A stretch of 64,000 nucleotides of DNA from positions 1 through 64,000 of the forward strand of contig NZ_WJNG01000017.1 of NCBI RefSeq assembly GCF_009649745.1, in the 5' to 3' direction. This document shows positions 20,888 to 30,664 of the stretch, piece after piece. Below the pieces are notes generated by a model that saw only the letters and a list, made by a program, of their open reading frames with translations, was not told the DNA's origin and ran no database searches. A program made the position numbers and the translations under genes. Numbering within the stretch: position 1 is the first letter of the stretch; every line of letters starts with the position of its first letter. This DNA is from Aquibacillus halophilus. GTDB taxonomy: Bacteria > Bacillota > Bacilli > Bacillales > Amphibacillaceae.

Positions 20888-22408
20888 ATGGAAACAGCTA
20901 CATTAATAACGTTTATAGTATATTTATTAGGTATGCTCGCCATCGGGGTTATATCTTATCGTTTAACGAATAACTTATCAGATTATGTTCTTGGTGGAAG
21001 AAGATTAGGACCAGGTGTTGCGGCATTAAGTGCTGGCGCATCAGATATGAGTAGTTGGTTACTACTAGGTTTACCAGGTGCCATTTATGCTTCTGGCTTA
21101 GGAGGAGCTTGGATCGCAGTTGGACTTTCAATTGGTGCTTACTTAAACTGGCAATTCGTTGCTAAGCGTTTAAGAGTTTATACTGAAGTATCTAATAACT
21201 CAATTACTATCCCGGATTTCTTAGAAAATCGTTTCCGTGATACATCTCACTTATTAAGAGTTATTTCTGCAATTGTAATTTTGGTATTCTTCACTTTTTA
21301 TACTTCATCAGGTATGGTTGGTGGCGCGAAATTATTTGAAGCGTCATTTGGCCTAACATATAGTCAAGCACTATGGATTGGTGCAATAGTTATCGTATCT
21401 TATACATTCCTTGGCGGGTTCTTAGCAGTAAGTTGGACAGACTTTATCCAAGGTATTTTAATGTTCTTAGCACTTATAGTTGTTCCAATTCGAGCTATTA
21501 TGATCGTTGGTGGCTGGGATGCAACCATTGATGCAGTTGGTAACATTTCACCAGGACACTTGAACATGGTTGCAGGTGTTGGTGCAATAGGTATACTATC
21601 ATCATTAGCATGGGGGCTAGGTTATTTTGGTCAGCCTCATATCCTTACTCGTTTTATGGCTTTACGTTCAGCTAAAGATGTACCAAAAGCACGTTTTATT
21701 GGTATGACTTGGATGATCTTAGGACTTTATGGAGCAGTATTTGTAGGTCTTGCTGGTCTTGCTTTCATTAGTACACAAGACGTAGGCATGTTAGCTCAAT
21801 TTGGTGTTGAAGTTTCCACAAATGATGCTGGCGTACAGATGCTTGCTGATCCAGAGAAAATTTTCATTGCCTTTTCACAGATCTTGTTTGATCCAATTAT
21901 CGCAGGTATTTTATTAGCAGCTATTTTGTCTGCCATCATGAGTACAATTGACTCTCAGTTGTTAGTATCATCTTCTGCAGTAGCAGAGGATTTCTATAAA
22001 GCTATCTTAAGAAAGAATGCTTCAGAGCGTGAATTAGTATGGGTAGGTCGTGGAGCAGTTGCTGTTATCGCATTAATTGCAACACTTCTAGCCACAAATC
22101 CTGATAGCTCTGTTTTAGAACTAGTTAGTTACGCATGGGCTGGTTTCGGTGGTGCCTTTGGTCCAATAGTGATCCTATCACTATTCTGGAAAGGAATTAC
22201 TAGAAATGGTGCATTAGCAGGTATCATTGTTGGTGCCCTAACTGTTATCATATGGGGAGATTTCCTTTCAGGAGGAATCTTTGATCTTTATGAAATCGTT
22301 CCTGCTTTCCTACTTAACTTAATTGTTGCAGTAGTAGTAAGTAACATGGGTGGAAAACCAGCACCTGAAATTGAAGCAGAGTTCGACGAAGCTGTTAGTA
22401 AGTTATAA
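20888..22408 (+). CDS. putP: Sodium/proline symporter PutP
   Basis: A 506-residue member of the solute:sodium symporter family with about 13 transmembrane helices. Diagnostic segments are DYVLGGRRLGPGVAALSAGASDMSSW (sodium and proline site in TM2), TYTEVSNNSITIPDFLENRF-type loop residues, GALADFIQG-like SWTDFIQG, and LAAILSAIMSTIDSQLLVSSS in TM8. It imports proline as nutrient or osmoprotectant. It lies directly behind the small accessory gene. AGAGGAAAG provides the ribosome binding site, and a strong terminator follows. Confidence 0.95.
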   Translation: METATLITFIVYLLGMLAIGVISYRLTNNLSDYVLGGRRLGPGVAALSAGASDMSSWLLLGLPGAIYASGLGGAWIAVGLSIGAYLNWQFVAKRLRVYTEVSNNSITIPDFLENRFRDTSHLLRVISAIVILVFFTFYTSSGMVGGAKLFEASFGLTYSQALWIGAIVIVSYTFLGGFLAVSWTDFIQGILMFLALIVVPIRAIMIVGGWDATIDAVGNISPGHLNMVAGVGAIGILSSLAWGLGYFGQPHILTRFMALRSAKDVPKARFIGMTWMILGLYGAVFVGLAGLAFISTQDVGMLAQFGVEVSTNDAGVQMLADPEKIFIAFSQILFDPIIAGILLAAILSAIMSTIDSQLLVSSSAVAEDFYKAILRKNASERELVWVGRGAVAVIALIATLLATNPDSSVLELVSYAWAGFGGAFGPIVILSLFWKGITRNGALAGIIVGALTVIIWGDFLSGGIFDLYEIVPAFLLNLIVAVVVSNMGGKPAPEIEAEFDEAVSKL

Positions 22409-22422
22409 GTAATAGTAATAAT

Positions 22423-22460
22423 AAAAAGAGTTCTTCTCAATATGGGAAGAACTCTTTTTT
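22423..22460 (+). terminator. Intrinsic terminator of putP
   Basis: AAAGAGTTCTTC and GAAGAACTCTTT form a 12-bp stem followed by Ts. Beyond it, to the gatC start at 22764, I see only AT-rich sequence and no recognisable leader RNA. Confidence 0.92.
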
Positions 22461-22763
22461 GCTTTGACGTAATTTTTTCTTATGGAATTATAAGGACTAG
22501 GCTAGACTTTATCATAGTAAATAAAAAATAGGCAAATGGGTTTAAGTAGAACTAGTTCGATTAGTAATTAAAACATGATAGAATAGTAAAGAATGAAAAT
22601 TAGTACAAGTTGCCAATTCCCCTTAATTTTTGCTATTATCATAAGTATTGTTAGTAAAAATGTAAAGTAGTTGTTAAGACTTTGGAATTATAGGTGTCAC
22701 CAGTTCAACATGCTATTTCAATGGCTGATACATAGTAAGTGATAAAATTTGGAGGTGAATATA

Positions 22764-23054
22764 ATGGCTGAGATTTCTAAAGAACAAGTAAAGCACGTAG
22801 CACATCTTGCCCGTTTAGCTATTACGGATGATGAAGTAGAAAAAATGACAAAACAGCTTGGAGATATTATTAAATATGCAGAGCTTTTGAATGACTTAGA
22901 TACGGATAATGTAAAGCCGACTACACACGTACTAGATCTAAAAAATGTGATGCGAAAAGATGAACCAAGAAAATGGATTGAAAAAGAGGATGCATTAAAC
23001 AATGCACCAGATAAAAAGAATGGACAGTTCCGTGTTCCGTCCATATTAGAATAG
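22764..23054 (+). CDS. gatC: Asp-tRNA(Asn)/Glu-tRNA(Gln) amidotransferase subunit GatC
   Basis: A 96-residue subunit that wraps around GatA and stabilises the GatCAB complex, which converts Glu-tRNA(Gln) and Asp-tRNA(Asn) to the amidated forms. Typical features are [31 protein letters not shown], and the C-terminal FRVPSILE. The ATG at 22764 lies behind a full GGAGGTGA; the upstream in-frame TTG would place that site inside the gene. It is first of the gatCAB operon, 12 bases before gatA. Confidence 0.97.
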   Translation: MAEISKEQVKHVAHLARLAITDDEVEKMTKQLGDIIKYAELLNDLDTDNVKPTTHVLDLKNVMRKDEPRKWIEKEDALNNAPDKKNGQFRVPSILE

Positions 23055-23066
23055 GAGGGTTAAAGC

Positions 23067-24536
23067 ATGTCGCTTTTTGATTATACATTGAAAGAACTGC
23101 AAGATAAGCTACATAAGAAAGAAATAACTGTTAGTGATTTGGTATCTGAATCGTATAACCGAATTAAAGAAGTAGATGGACAAGTGAAAGCTTTTTTAAC
23201 ATTAAATGAAGAAGCTGCGAAATCGAAGGCAAAGGAATTAGATGAGGGACAGAGTACTAGTAACTCATTTTTATATGGAATTCCACTTGGGGTGAAGGAT
23301 AATATTGTCACAAAAGGCCTAAGAACAACGTGTGGTAGCCAGTTTTTGTCTAATTTTGAGGATCCACTATATAATGCAACTGTCGTGCAAAAGCTTCAAT
23401 CCGAAAATACTGTAACAATTGGTAAGTTGAATATGGATGAGTTCGCGATGGGATCATCGAATGAAAATTCAAGTTACTTTACGACAAGAAACCCTTGGAA
23501 TACAGATTATGTACCTGGCGGATCGAGTGGTGGTTCTGCGGCAGCTGTTGCAGCAAAAGAAGTGTTCTTTTCCCTGGGATCTGACACTGGTGGTTCTATC
23601 CGTCAACCAGCTGCATTTTGTGGTGTTGTTGGATTAAAACCGACTTATGGACTTGTTTCAAGATTTGGTTTAGTTGCTTTTGCTTCATCATTAGATCAAA
23701 TTGGCCCTGTAACACGAACTGTAGAAGATAATGCTCATTTATTACAGGCTATTGTTGGGCATGATGAAATGGATACCACTTCTGCAAACGTTGAAATACC
23801 AAATTATAGTGATGCACTTAGTCAGGATGTAAAAGGATTGAAAATTGCTGTACCATCTGAGTATCTGCAAGAGGGAGTTGCTCCAGAGGTTAGAGAAGCT
23901 GTCTTAAATGCCTTAGAAGTTTATAAAGACCTTGGTGCTACATGGGAAGAGGTTTCTTTACCTCACTCTAAGTACGCTGTTGCTGCTTATTATTTACTTT
24001 CGTCCTCTGAAGCTTCGGCTAACTTAGCGCGCTTTGATGGAGTTCGCTACGGAGTCCGTTCTGAAAAAGCTGAAAACATGTTAGACATGTACAAATTGTC
24101 TCGTAGTGAAGGATTTGGAGATGAAGTAAAGCGAAGAATTATGTTGGGAACCTTTGCGCTTAGCTCAGGCTATTACGATGCATACTATAAGAAAGCACAA
24201 AAAGTACGTACATTAATAAAGAATGATTTTGATAAAGTATTCGAGGATTACGATGTTATTGTTGGTCCAACTACACCAACACCTGCTTTTAAAGTAGGAG
24301 AAAAAATCGATGATCCATTAACAATGTACGCAAACGATATCTTAACTATTCCGGTAAACTTAGCTGGTGTACCGGGAATGTCAATTCCATGTGGATTTTC
24401 TAGTGAAGGGTTACCGATTGGCCTTCAATTAATTGGAAAACACTTTGATGAAAGTACATTATATCGAGCTGCCTATGCATTTGAACAAGCGACTGATCAC
24501 CATAAAAAGCAACCAGTATTAGGAGGTGACAGGTAA
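23067..24536 (+). CDS. gatA: Glu-tRNA(Gln) amidotransferase subunit GatA
   Basis: A 489-residue amidase-signature enzyme that releases ammonia from glutamine for the transamidation. The Ser-cisSer-Lys triad is visible: the lysine in GVKDNI near residue 78, the cis-serine in GGSSGGSAA near 154, and the nucleophile in [11 protein letters not shown] near 178. [11 protein letters not shown] and the C-terminal [15 protein letters not shown] are conserved. It overlaps gatB by one base (TAATG), coupling translation. Length is normal. Confidence 0.98.
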   Translation: MSLFDYTLKELQDKLHKKEITVSDLVSESYNRIKEVDGQVKAFLTLNEEAAKSKAKELDEGQSTSNSFLYGIPLGVKDNIVTKGLRTTCGSQFLSNFEDPLYNATVVQKLQSENTVTIGKLNMDEFAMGSSNENSSYFTTRNPWNTDYVPGGSSGGSAAAVAAKEVFFSLGSDTGGSIRQPAAFCGVVGLKPTYGLVSRFGLVAFASSLDQIGPVTRTVEDNAHLLQAIVGHDEMDTTSANVEIPNYSDALSQDVKGLKIAVPSEYLQEGVAPEVREAVLNALEVYKDLGATWEEVSLPHSKYAVAAYYLLSSSEASANLARFDGVRYGVRSEKAENMLDMYKLSRSEGFGDEVKRRIMLGTFALSSGYYDAYYKKAQKVRTLIKNDFDKVFEDYDVIVGPTTPTPAFKVGEKIDDPLTMYANDILTIPVNLAGVPGMSIPCGFSSEGLPIGLQLIGKHFDESTLYRAAYAFEQATDHHKKQPVLGGDR

Positions 24537-25966
24537 TGAACTTTGAAACAATTATCGGGCTTGAGGTTCACGTAGAATTAAAAACAGATTCAAAAATATT
24601 TAGTCCAAGCTTCAACCACTTTGGAGCTGAGCCGAATTCAAATGTTAACCCAATTGATTTGGGTTATCCAGGCGTATTGCCTGTCTTAAATGAAGAAGCT
24701 GTAAATTTTGCAATGAAAGCAGCTATGGCATTGAATTGTGAAATTGCTACGGATACAAAATTTGATCGTAAAAACTATTTTTATCCAGATAATCCAAAAG
24801 CATATCAGATTTCTCAATTTGACCAGCCTATAGGGGAACATGGTTGGATTGAAATTGAAGTTCAAGGTAGAAAGAAAAGAATAGGTATTACCAGACTCCA
24901 TTTAGAAGAAGATGCTGGTAAATTAACACATAGCAATGATGGCTATTCGTTGGTTGACTATAATCGACAGGGTACACCATTAATTGAAATAGTATCAGAA
25001 CCGGATTTGCGTTCACCCGAAGAAGCATATGCATATTTAGAAAAACTTAAAAATATTATTCAATATACCGGTGTATCTGATTGTAAAATGGAAGAAGGAT
25101 CCTTGAGATGTGATGCAAACATTTCTCTTCGCCCAATTGGACAAGAGGAATTTGGTGTAAAAGCAGAACTGAAAAACTTAAACTCCTTTTCATTTGTTCA
25201 AAAGGGACTAGAATTTGAAGAAATCCGACAACAAAAAGTACTACTGTCCGGTGGAGAGATTCTTCAGGAGACTAGGCGTTATGATGAACAAACAAAAGAA
25301 ACTTTATTAATGAGGGTAAAAGAGGGCTCGGATGATTACCGCTATTTCCCTGAACCTGATTTAGTACCTCTGCATATTGACGATGCTTGGAAAGAGCGGA
25401 TTCGCTTAGAGATTCCTGATTTACCGGATGTCCGTAAACAACGTTACATCACTGAGTTAGATTTACCAGCCTATGATGCGATGGTCCTTACAAGTACAAA
25501 GGAAATGTCTGATTTCTTTGAATCGACAATTGCACAGGGCGCAGATGTAAAGCAGGCGTCAAATTGGTTGATGGGTGAGGTTTCAGCTTATATGAATAAG
25601 GAGCAAAAAGAGTTGGAGGATCTTGCACTAACACCGGATGGTTTAGCAAAAATGATTAAACTAATCGAAGACGGGACAATTTCTTCTAAAATTGCTAAAA
25701 AGGTGTTCTCAGAACTTGTTGAAAAAGGTGGAGACCCTGGTAAAATTGTTAAAGAAAAAGGACTTGTTCAGATCTCAGATGAAGGTCAATTGACAGAGAT
25801 TATTATAGCTATTCTAAATGAAAATGAACAGTCCATTATTGACTATAAAAATGGGAAAGATCGTGCACTAGGTTTCCTTGTTGGTCAAGTTATGAAGCAG
25901 ACTAAAGGACAAGCGAATCCTCCTATGGTCAATAAGATAATAGTAGAAGAAATGGATAAAAGATAA
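24536..25966 (+). CDS. gatB: Glu-tRNA(Gln) amidotransferase subunit GatB
   Basis: A 476-residue catalytic subunit that phosphorylates the misacylated tRNA and transfers ammonia. Key segments are [11 protein letters not shown], the HLEEDAGK motif, [30 protein letters not shown], and the kinase-loop FPEPDLVPL. The C-terminal tRNA-binding YqeY-like tail ends [18 protein letters not shown]. It closes the gatCAB operon. The 96 bases to dagK contain no clear terminator, so read-through is possible. Confidence 0.98.
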   Translation: MNFETIIGLEVHVELKTDSKIFSPSFNHFGAEPNSNVNPIDLGYPGVLPVLNEEAVNFAMKAAMALNCEIATDTKFDRKNYFYPDNPKAYQISQFDQPIGEHGWIEIEVQGRKKRIGITRLHLEEDAGKLTHSNDGYSLVDYNRQGTPLIEIVSEPDLRSPEEAYAYLEKLKNIIQYTGVSDCKMEEGSLRCDANISLRPIGQEEFGVKAELKNLNSFSFVQKGLEFEEIRQQKVLLSGGEILQETRRYDEQTKETLLMRVKEGSDDYRYFPEPDLVPLHIDDAWKERIRLEIPDLPDVRKQRYITELDLPAYDAMVLTSTKEMSDFFESTIAQGADVKQASNWLMGEVSAYMNKEQKELEDLALTPDGLAKMIKLIEDGTISSKIAKKVFSELVEKGGDPGKIVKEKGLVQISDEGQLTEIIIAILNENEQSIIDYKNGKDRALGFLVGQVMKQTKGQANPPMVNKIIVEEMDKR

Positions 25967-26062
25967 GTTTAGATATAGGGGGCTGTCTGAATAGGACGGC
26001 CTACATATCTGAATAATGGTACAGTAATTAAAAATAAATGGAAGTCTGATTGGGGGAGACCT

Positions 26063-26971
26063 ATGAATCGTGCACGTATTATCTATAATCCTACATCAGG
26101 GCGTGAATTGTTTAAAAAAGAATTACCCGACGTTTTGCGACGTTTTGAAGAAGCAGGTTACGAAACTTCAGCCCATGCAACTACTGGCGTAGGTGATGCA
26201 ACAAAAGCAGCTAGAATTGCAATTGAGAGAGAATTTGATGTGATTGTTGCAGCTGGCGGGGATGGAACTATTAACGAGGTAATAAATGGGATAGCAGAAA
26301 AAGATAATCGACCGAAACTAGGAATAATCCCAGTGGGGACAACCAACGATTTTGCTAGAGCGTTAGCCATTCCAAGAAATATTCAAAAAGCAGTTGATGT
26401 CATTTTGGAAAACAAAACAAAAGCATTGGATATTGGTAAAGTAAATGACCAATATTTTATGAATATAGCCGGAGGCGGCAAGTTGACAGAATTAACTTAT
26501 GATGTACCTAGTAAGTTAAAAACAATGCTAGGACAGTTAGCGTATTATCTTAAAGGGATTGAAATGCTTCCATCCCTAAGGCCTACCAAAGTTCAAATTG
26601 AATATGATGGTAAAATGTTCGAAGATGAGATCATGCTGTTTTTAGTGTCAAACACGAACTCGGTTGGAGGCTTTGAAAAATTAGCTCCAGAAGCGTTAAT
26701 GGATGATGGTCTGTTTGACTTGCTAATTTTAAGAAAGACAAACCTTGCTGAATTTGTCAGGATCGCCACGTTAGCACTAAGGGGTGCTCACTTAGAGGAT
26801 TCGCATATATTCTATACTAGGGCAAACAGAATTAAGGTACATTCAGATGAAAAGATTCAGTTGAATGTAGACGGTGAATTTGGTGGAGTATTACCCGGTG
26901 AATTTGTGAATCTTTATCGGCACATAGAATATTTTATACCAGATAAAACTGTAGAAAAGGAAGATAGCTAG
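26063..26971 (+). CDS. dagK: Diacylglycerol kinase DagK (DgkB)
   Basis: A 302-residue soluble lipid kinase that recycles diacylglycerol to phosphatidic acid, including the diacylglycerol released by lipoteichoic acid synthesis. The nucleotide-binding motif GGDGTINEVING lies near residues 72-83, preceded by YNPTSG and followed by GIIPVGTTNDFARAL. The C-terminal beta-sandwich contains LNVDGEFGG. Its place after gatB and before rlmCD is that of B. subtilis yerQ. A GGGGGAG sequence precedes the ATG. Confidence 0.95.
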   Translation: MNRARIIYNPTSGRELFKKELPDVLRRFEEAGYETSAHATTGVGDATKAARIAIEREFDVIVAAGGDGTINEVINGIAEKDNRPKLGIIPVGTTNDFARALAIPRNIQKAVDVILENKTKALDIGKVNDQYFMNIAGGGKLTELTYDVPSKLKTMLGQLAYYLKGIEMLPSLRPTKVQIEYDGKMFEDEIMLFLVSNTNSVGGFEKLAPEALMDDGLFDLLILRKTNLAEFVRIATLALRGAHLEDSHIFYTRANRIKVHSDEKIQLNVDGEFGGVLPGEFVNLYRHIEYFIPDKTVEKEDS

Positions 26972-27144
26972 TAATGGCAATCTTCTTTTTCTTTTATAGT
27001 GATTGCCTAGGCAAAAGATAAACAATGTCGAAACGGGTATTGATTGATGGAGCTAAGGAAAGATATTACTAACTTGTCTACATAATTTTAAGTTTGGACA
27101 AGCCATGTGATATAATTCGCTAAAAAGTCAATAAGTTCACGCAT

Positions 27145-27158
27145 ATTTCCCGGGAAAT
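27145..27158. promoter_or_regulatory. Perfect 14-bp palindrome upstream of rlmCD
   Basis: ATTTCCCGGGAAAT is a perfect palindrome in an otherwise AT-rich leader, about 90 bases before the rlmCD start. It has the form of a dimeric repressor site. A related 14-mer lies in the mreBH promoter region. I know no regulator with this site. Confidence 0.35.
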
Positions 27159-27245
27159 TTCGCGGATTGACAATCCATTTATTTACAAAAACAGTATGAC
27201 TAAATTTTTAGCAAGGATTTGACATACATAAAAGGACGATGATAT

Positions 27246-28625
27246 ATGGAAAAGCAAAAACCACCTGTTCAAAAAAATGAAACCATAGACCTGACCTTTG
27301 TAGACTTAACTCATGAAGGTGATGGAGTTGGTAAAATCAATGGCTATCCACTATTTGTTCCTTATGCGCTTCCAGGGGAAACAGCCAAGGTTAAAGTTAT
27401 TAAAGTTAAAAAGAATTTCGCCATTGGTAAATTATTAGAGATAGAAAAAGTGAGTCCAGAGCGTGTCGAACCTCCCTGTGATGTTTATATTCAGTGTGGT
27501 GGCTGCCAGTTACAGCATATGAGTTATGATCTACAACTTGATATGAAACATAATCAGGTGAAAAGTGCTCTAAAGAAAATTGGTCATATAGAAGGTATTC
27601 CCATTCACCCTACGATAGGTATGGAGGATCCTTGGAGATATCGCAATAAAGTACAAATTCCTGTTGCGCATCGACACGGTGAATTAATCACCGGATTCTA
27701 CCGTAAAAGAAGTCATGAAATTATTGAGGGTATGGATCGTTGTGTAATTACTGCTGAAATTAATGATCGTATGGTCGAGGCAGTACGACGGATGGCTGAT
27801 CGTCTTGGTATTACAGCTTATGATGAACAGTCTCATAAGGGAGTACTCCGCCATATTATGGTGCGTACTGGCCAAGAGACCGGTGAGACGATGATAGTTA
27901 TTGTTACGAGAACAGAACAACTGCCTTACGAGGAAGAACTTGTGAAAGAGCTTCATGAAACTTATCCACAAATAAAGTCGATTATACAAAATGTAAATAA
28001 AGAAAAAACGAATGTGATTCTAGGTAAGAAAACAAAGGTTCTTTGGGGAGAAGAATACATTAATGACACAATCGGTGACATAAAATTTGCGATCTCGCCT
28101 AAATCTTTTTATCAAATAAATCCACCTCAAACTAAAAAATTGTACGACAAGGCATTAGAGTACGCTGATCTTTCAGGTGATGAAATAGTAATTGACGCCT
28201 ATTGCGGGATTGGCACCATTTCGTTATTTTTGGCCCAAAAAGCGAAGAAGGTTTATGGAGTCGAAATAGTACCTGAAGCCATTTCAGACGCCAAAATGAA
28301 TGCAAAACTAAACGGAATTGAAAACACGGAATTCTATGTAGGTGAAGCAGAAAAAATTATGCCTTGGTGGACTGCGCAAGGATTAAGACCTGACGTCATT
28401 GTTGTCGACCCACCTCGAAAAGGCTGTGACGAGGCATTATTGGATGCAATGCTAACGATGAAGCCAAAAAAGATTGTCTATGTCTCATGTAACCCATCAA
28501 CATTAGCCAGGGATCTTCGTTTCTTAGAAGACGGTGGCTATGAAACGAAACAAGTACAACCAGTTGATATGTTTCCTCAAACGGGACATATTGAAGCAGT
28601 TGCAGAGGTTGTTTTGAAAGTGTAA
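27246..28625 (+). CDS. rlmCD: 23S rRNA (uracil-C5)-methyltransferase RlmCD
   Basis: A 459-residue S-adenosylmethionine-dependent enzyme of the RumA/TrmA family. In B. subtilis this single enzyme makes m5U747 and m5U1939. Residues 10-70 form an N-terminal TRAM domain. Cysteines at 78, 84 and 87 (CDVYIQCGGC), with a later one in MDRCVI, fit the iron-sulfur cluster set. The SAM site is DAYCGIGTIS, and the catalytic nucleophile is in YVSCNPSTLARDL. VDPPRKGCDE is motif IV. The gene stands alone with its own terminator. Confidence 0.94.
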   Translation: MEKQKPPVQKNETIDLTFVDLTHEGDGVGKINGYPLFVPYALPGETAKVKVIKVKKNFAIGKLLEIEKVSPERVEPPCDVYIQCGGCQLQHMSYDLQLDMKHNQVKSALKKIGHIEGIPIHPTIGMEDPWRYRNKVQIPVAHRHGELITGFYRKRSHEIIEGMDRCVITAEINDRMVEAVRRMADRLGITAYDEQSHKGVLRHIMVRTGQETGETMIVIVTRTEQLPYEEELVKELHETYPQIKSIIQNVNKEKTNVILGKKTKVLWGEEYINDTIGDIKFAISPKSFYQINPPQTKKLYDKALEYADLSGDEIVIDAYCGIGTISLFLAQKAKKVYGVEIVPEAISDAKMNAKLNGIENTEFYVGEAEKIMPWWTAQGLRPDVIVVDPPRKGCDEALLDAMLTMKPKKIVYVSCNPSTLARDLRFLEDGGYETKQVQPVDMFPQTGHIEAVAEVVLKV

Positions 28626-28732
28626 GCCTAAATTAATGTCCTGTTAAAACTAATGATAATTAACGAAGTCGACCAAATAGTTTAAAACAATAGATTTGGT
28701 GGATTTTGTTGGAATTTAATATGTGTATTATG

Positions 28733-28764
28733 TCCCTCGGACCAATGGTTCGGGGGATTTTTAA
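28733..28764 (+). terminator. Intrinsic terminator downstream of rlmCD
   Basis: TCCCTCGGACC pairs with GGTTCGGGGGA around a 3-base loop (two or three G-U pairs), followed by TTTTTAATTTT. It lies about 105 bases after the rlmCD stop. Confidence 0.82.
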
Positions 28765-28853
28765 TTTTATAGAAATAAATCAGTTTTAAGCTATAATTAT
28801 ATTAAATTTGATAGTCCTTTTTACACACATCTGAATGAATGGAAGTGGTTTTT

Positions 28854-29873
28854 ATGGTTTCAAAGAAAGATGATTTTGTTATTGAAAATGGAATAAGCGA
28901 AATTAACTCTATTAAGATTGGTGGTATTAATCAATCAATTCTTATTCAAGGAGAAAATCTTACTAAGCCTGTACTCTTATTTTTACATGGGGGGCCATCG
29001 TTACCATTACCAGGTGTATCAAGTAGAGGGAGTAATTATACGATTGTTACGGATACAAAAGAACTTGTAAAGCACTTTATTGTTGTATTTTGGGATCAGA
29101 GGGGTACGGGGAAGTCTTATCATAAATCTATACCAAAGCATTCGATGACATTCAGTCAATTTGTCTCAGATACAGTTGAGTTAACGGACTATTTAAGAAA
29201 TCGATTTGATAAAGAAAAGATCTTCTTAGTCGGTCATTCATGGGGATCTCTTATAGGATTAAAGGCAGTCAGTGAGTATGCAGATAAATTTTATTCGTAT
29301 ATTGGATTATCACAAATTGTAAGTTGGACAGAGAACGATCGATTAGGACTATTATGGGCCAAAAATGAATCAAAAAGACGAAATAATAAAAAGGCAATTC
29401 GTCAATTAAATTCAGTAGGTGAACCGCCATTTGACAAAAACTTTAAACAGTGGGGTGTTTTACGTAAATGGCAGCAAAGATTCGGAACTATTATCTATTC
29501 TGATGATTTAATAAAAGGACCTAGTTTATTTTCTATTACTATTTCAATGTTAAAGTCAAAAGACTATTCATTAAAAGATATGTATCATACCTTTTATAAA
29601 GGGTTTAAACTCGTATATTCGGATGATTTTATTAAGGAAATACAAACGATTAATTTTTGCGAAACAACGAAAAAGATAGATATACCTGTAACCTTTATCC
29701 ATGGTACAAAAGATATACATGTATTTGGTGAGTTACTTCAATCATACTATACTCAATTAGACGCAGTTAAAGGGAAGCGGATTATATGGATGGATAAGTC
29801 CGGCCATGTCTTTCATCCGGAGGATACGTCGAATATTGAACGACATTTAATAGAAGAATTAAAACATATTTAA
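28854..29873 (+). CDS. Alpha/beta hydrolase, proline iminopeptidase-like
   Basis: A 339-residue alpha/beta-hydrolase. The oxyanion region is HGGPSLPLPG, then FWDQRGTGKS; the nucleophile elbow is GHSWGS. The acid is probably the aspartate in HGTKDIHVF, and the histidine is in KSGHVFHPED. HGGPG and DQRGxGxS motifs link it to the prolyl-aminopeptidase/epoxide-hydrolase-like group, but the substrate cannot be named. The ATG at 28854 has GGAAGTGG 5 bases upstream; the ATG at 28839 has none. It is monocistronic. There is no signal peptide, so it is cytoplasmic. Confidence 0.82.
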   Translation: MVSKKDDFVIENGISEINSIKIGGINQSILIQGENLTKPVLLFLHGGPSLPLPGVSSRGSNYTIVTDTKELVKHFIVVFWDQRGTGKSYHKSIPKHSMTFSQFVSDTVELTDYLRNRFDKEKIFLVGHSWGSLIGLKAVSEYADKFYSYIGLSQIVSWTENDRLGLLWAKNESKRRNNKKAIRQLNSVGEPPFDKNFKQWGVLRKWQQRFGTIIYSDDLIKGPSLFSITISMLKSKDYSLKDMYHTFYKGFKLVYSDDFIKEIQTINFCETTKKIDIPVTFIHGTKDIHVFGELLQSYYTQLDAVKGKRIIWMDKSGHVFHPEDTSNIERHLIEELKHI

Positions 29874-29972
29874 TAAAAGAGATAAGGAAATGAATCTGTA
29901 AAATACCACAGGAACGGTTCGTGTGTCATTATATAGATTAATTCTGAATAATACTTTAGTACATTTTAGCTA

Positions 29973-30014
29973 CAAGTGCCCATGACGTTACATAATTAAC
30001 GTCATGGGCACTTG
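29973..30014. other. Perfect 18-bp inverted repeat without U-tract
   Basis: CAAGTGCCCATGACGTTA (29973-29990) and its exact reverse complement (29997-30014) are separated by CATAAT. The hairpin would be very stable, yet no T-run follows on either strand. It lies between convergent genes, so it may still act as a terminator or a transcript-stabilising structure. Confidence 0.7.
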
Positions 30015-30068
30015 CAACCTTTTGAATTGGTTGAATGAGATTTTTTGGGAGGAAAGTAGTAATTCAAC

Positions 30069-30332
30069 CTAGCTTTTTTCCATAATCTTTAATACTAATA
30101 ACGTTGTGATAGATGGAACACCTATATAAATACTTAAAGCCCCTAAACCAAGTCCAGTCCACCCTCCAACGATGTAACTAGATATTAGCAACACAATAGC
30201 TATTGATAACAAACTAATAAATATAATGTAAAAGGTTTTTCTTTTTAATCCAGTTTTCTTCTGTAGGAAATGAACGAGAAAGGCTAAAACAAGGGATATT
30301 ATACTTATCCCTACTATAATTGATATATCCAT
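30069..30332 (-). CDS. Small three-helix membrane protein, function unknown
   Basis: An 87-residue protein with three hydrophobic segments (about residues 3-24, 34-53 and 58-82), separated by a basic loop KKTGLKRK. The size and the GWTGLGLGALSIYIGV segment recall the B. subtilis YesK-like proteins, but I cannot confirm that by eye. GGAGTG lies upstream of the ATG. It is a lone gene on the minus strand between the hydrolase and transporter genes. Confidence 0.6.
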   Translation of the reverse strand: MDISIIVGISIISLVLAFLVHFLQKKTGLKRKTFYIIFISLLSIAIVLLISSYIVGGWTGLGLGALSIYIGVPSITTLLVLKIMEKS

Positions 30333-30664
30333 ACTAATGCTTCACTCCTTAAACTTGTTTTGTATAACCTACACTTATAATTACAATTCCTGTCTCGTCA
30401 GTTTTTTAAAAGTACTTTCAGAAACATTTATTAGTTTATTGTTCAAGCAGAGGACGGATCCACGGCTCTTTTGGATTACTGCTATCGTAGGACTTAACTT
30501 ACTAATTTATCTATAAAACATATTTTATTTAAAAATGGAATACTTATATTTTTTCATTTCTGTGAACATTTTAGAGTTCAATGCTCAACTTTTCACATAA
30601 CGTTCAATCTAATTACTAATTGTTTTTGTTATAGTTAAAGTATAAAAAACAAGAGGTGATTACT
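30333..30664. other. Intergenic region upstream of the OFA transporter gene
   Basis: About 330 AT-rich bases between divergent genes. Apart from the two ribosome binding sites and a TATAAA at 30641 that could be a -10 element for the transporter gene, I see no feature I can name. Confidence 0.4.

Noticed and set aside
25978-26003. Terminator after gatB
   Set aside because: GGCTGTC/GGACGGCC pairs weakly and no T-run follows.
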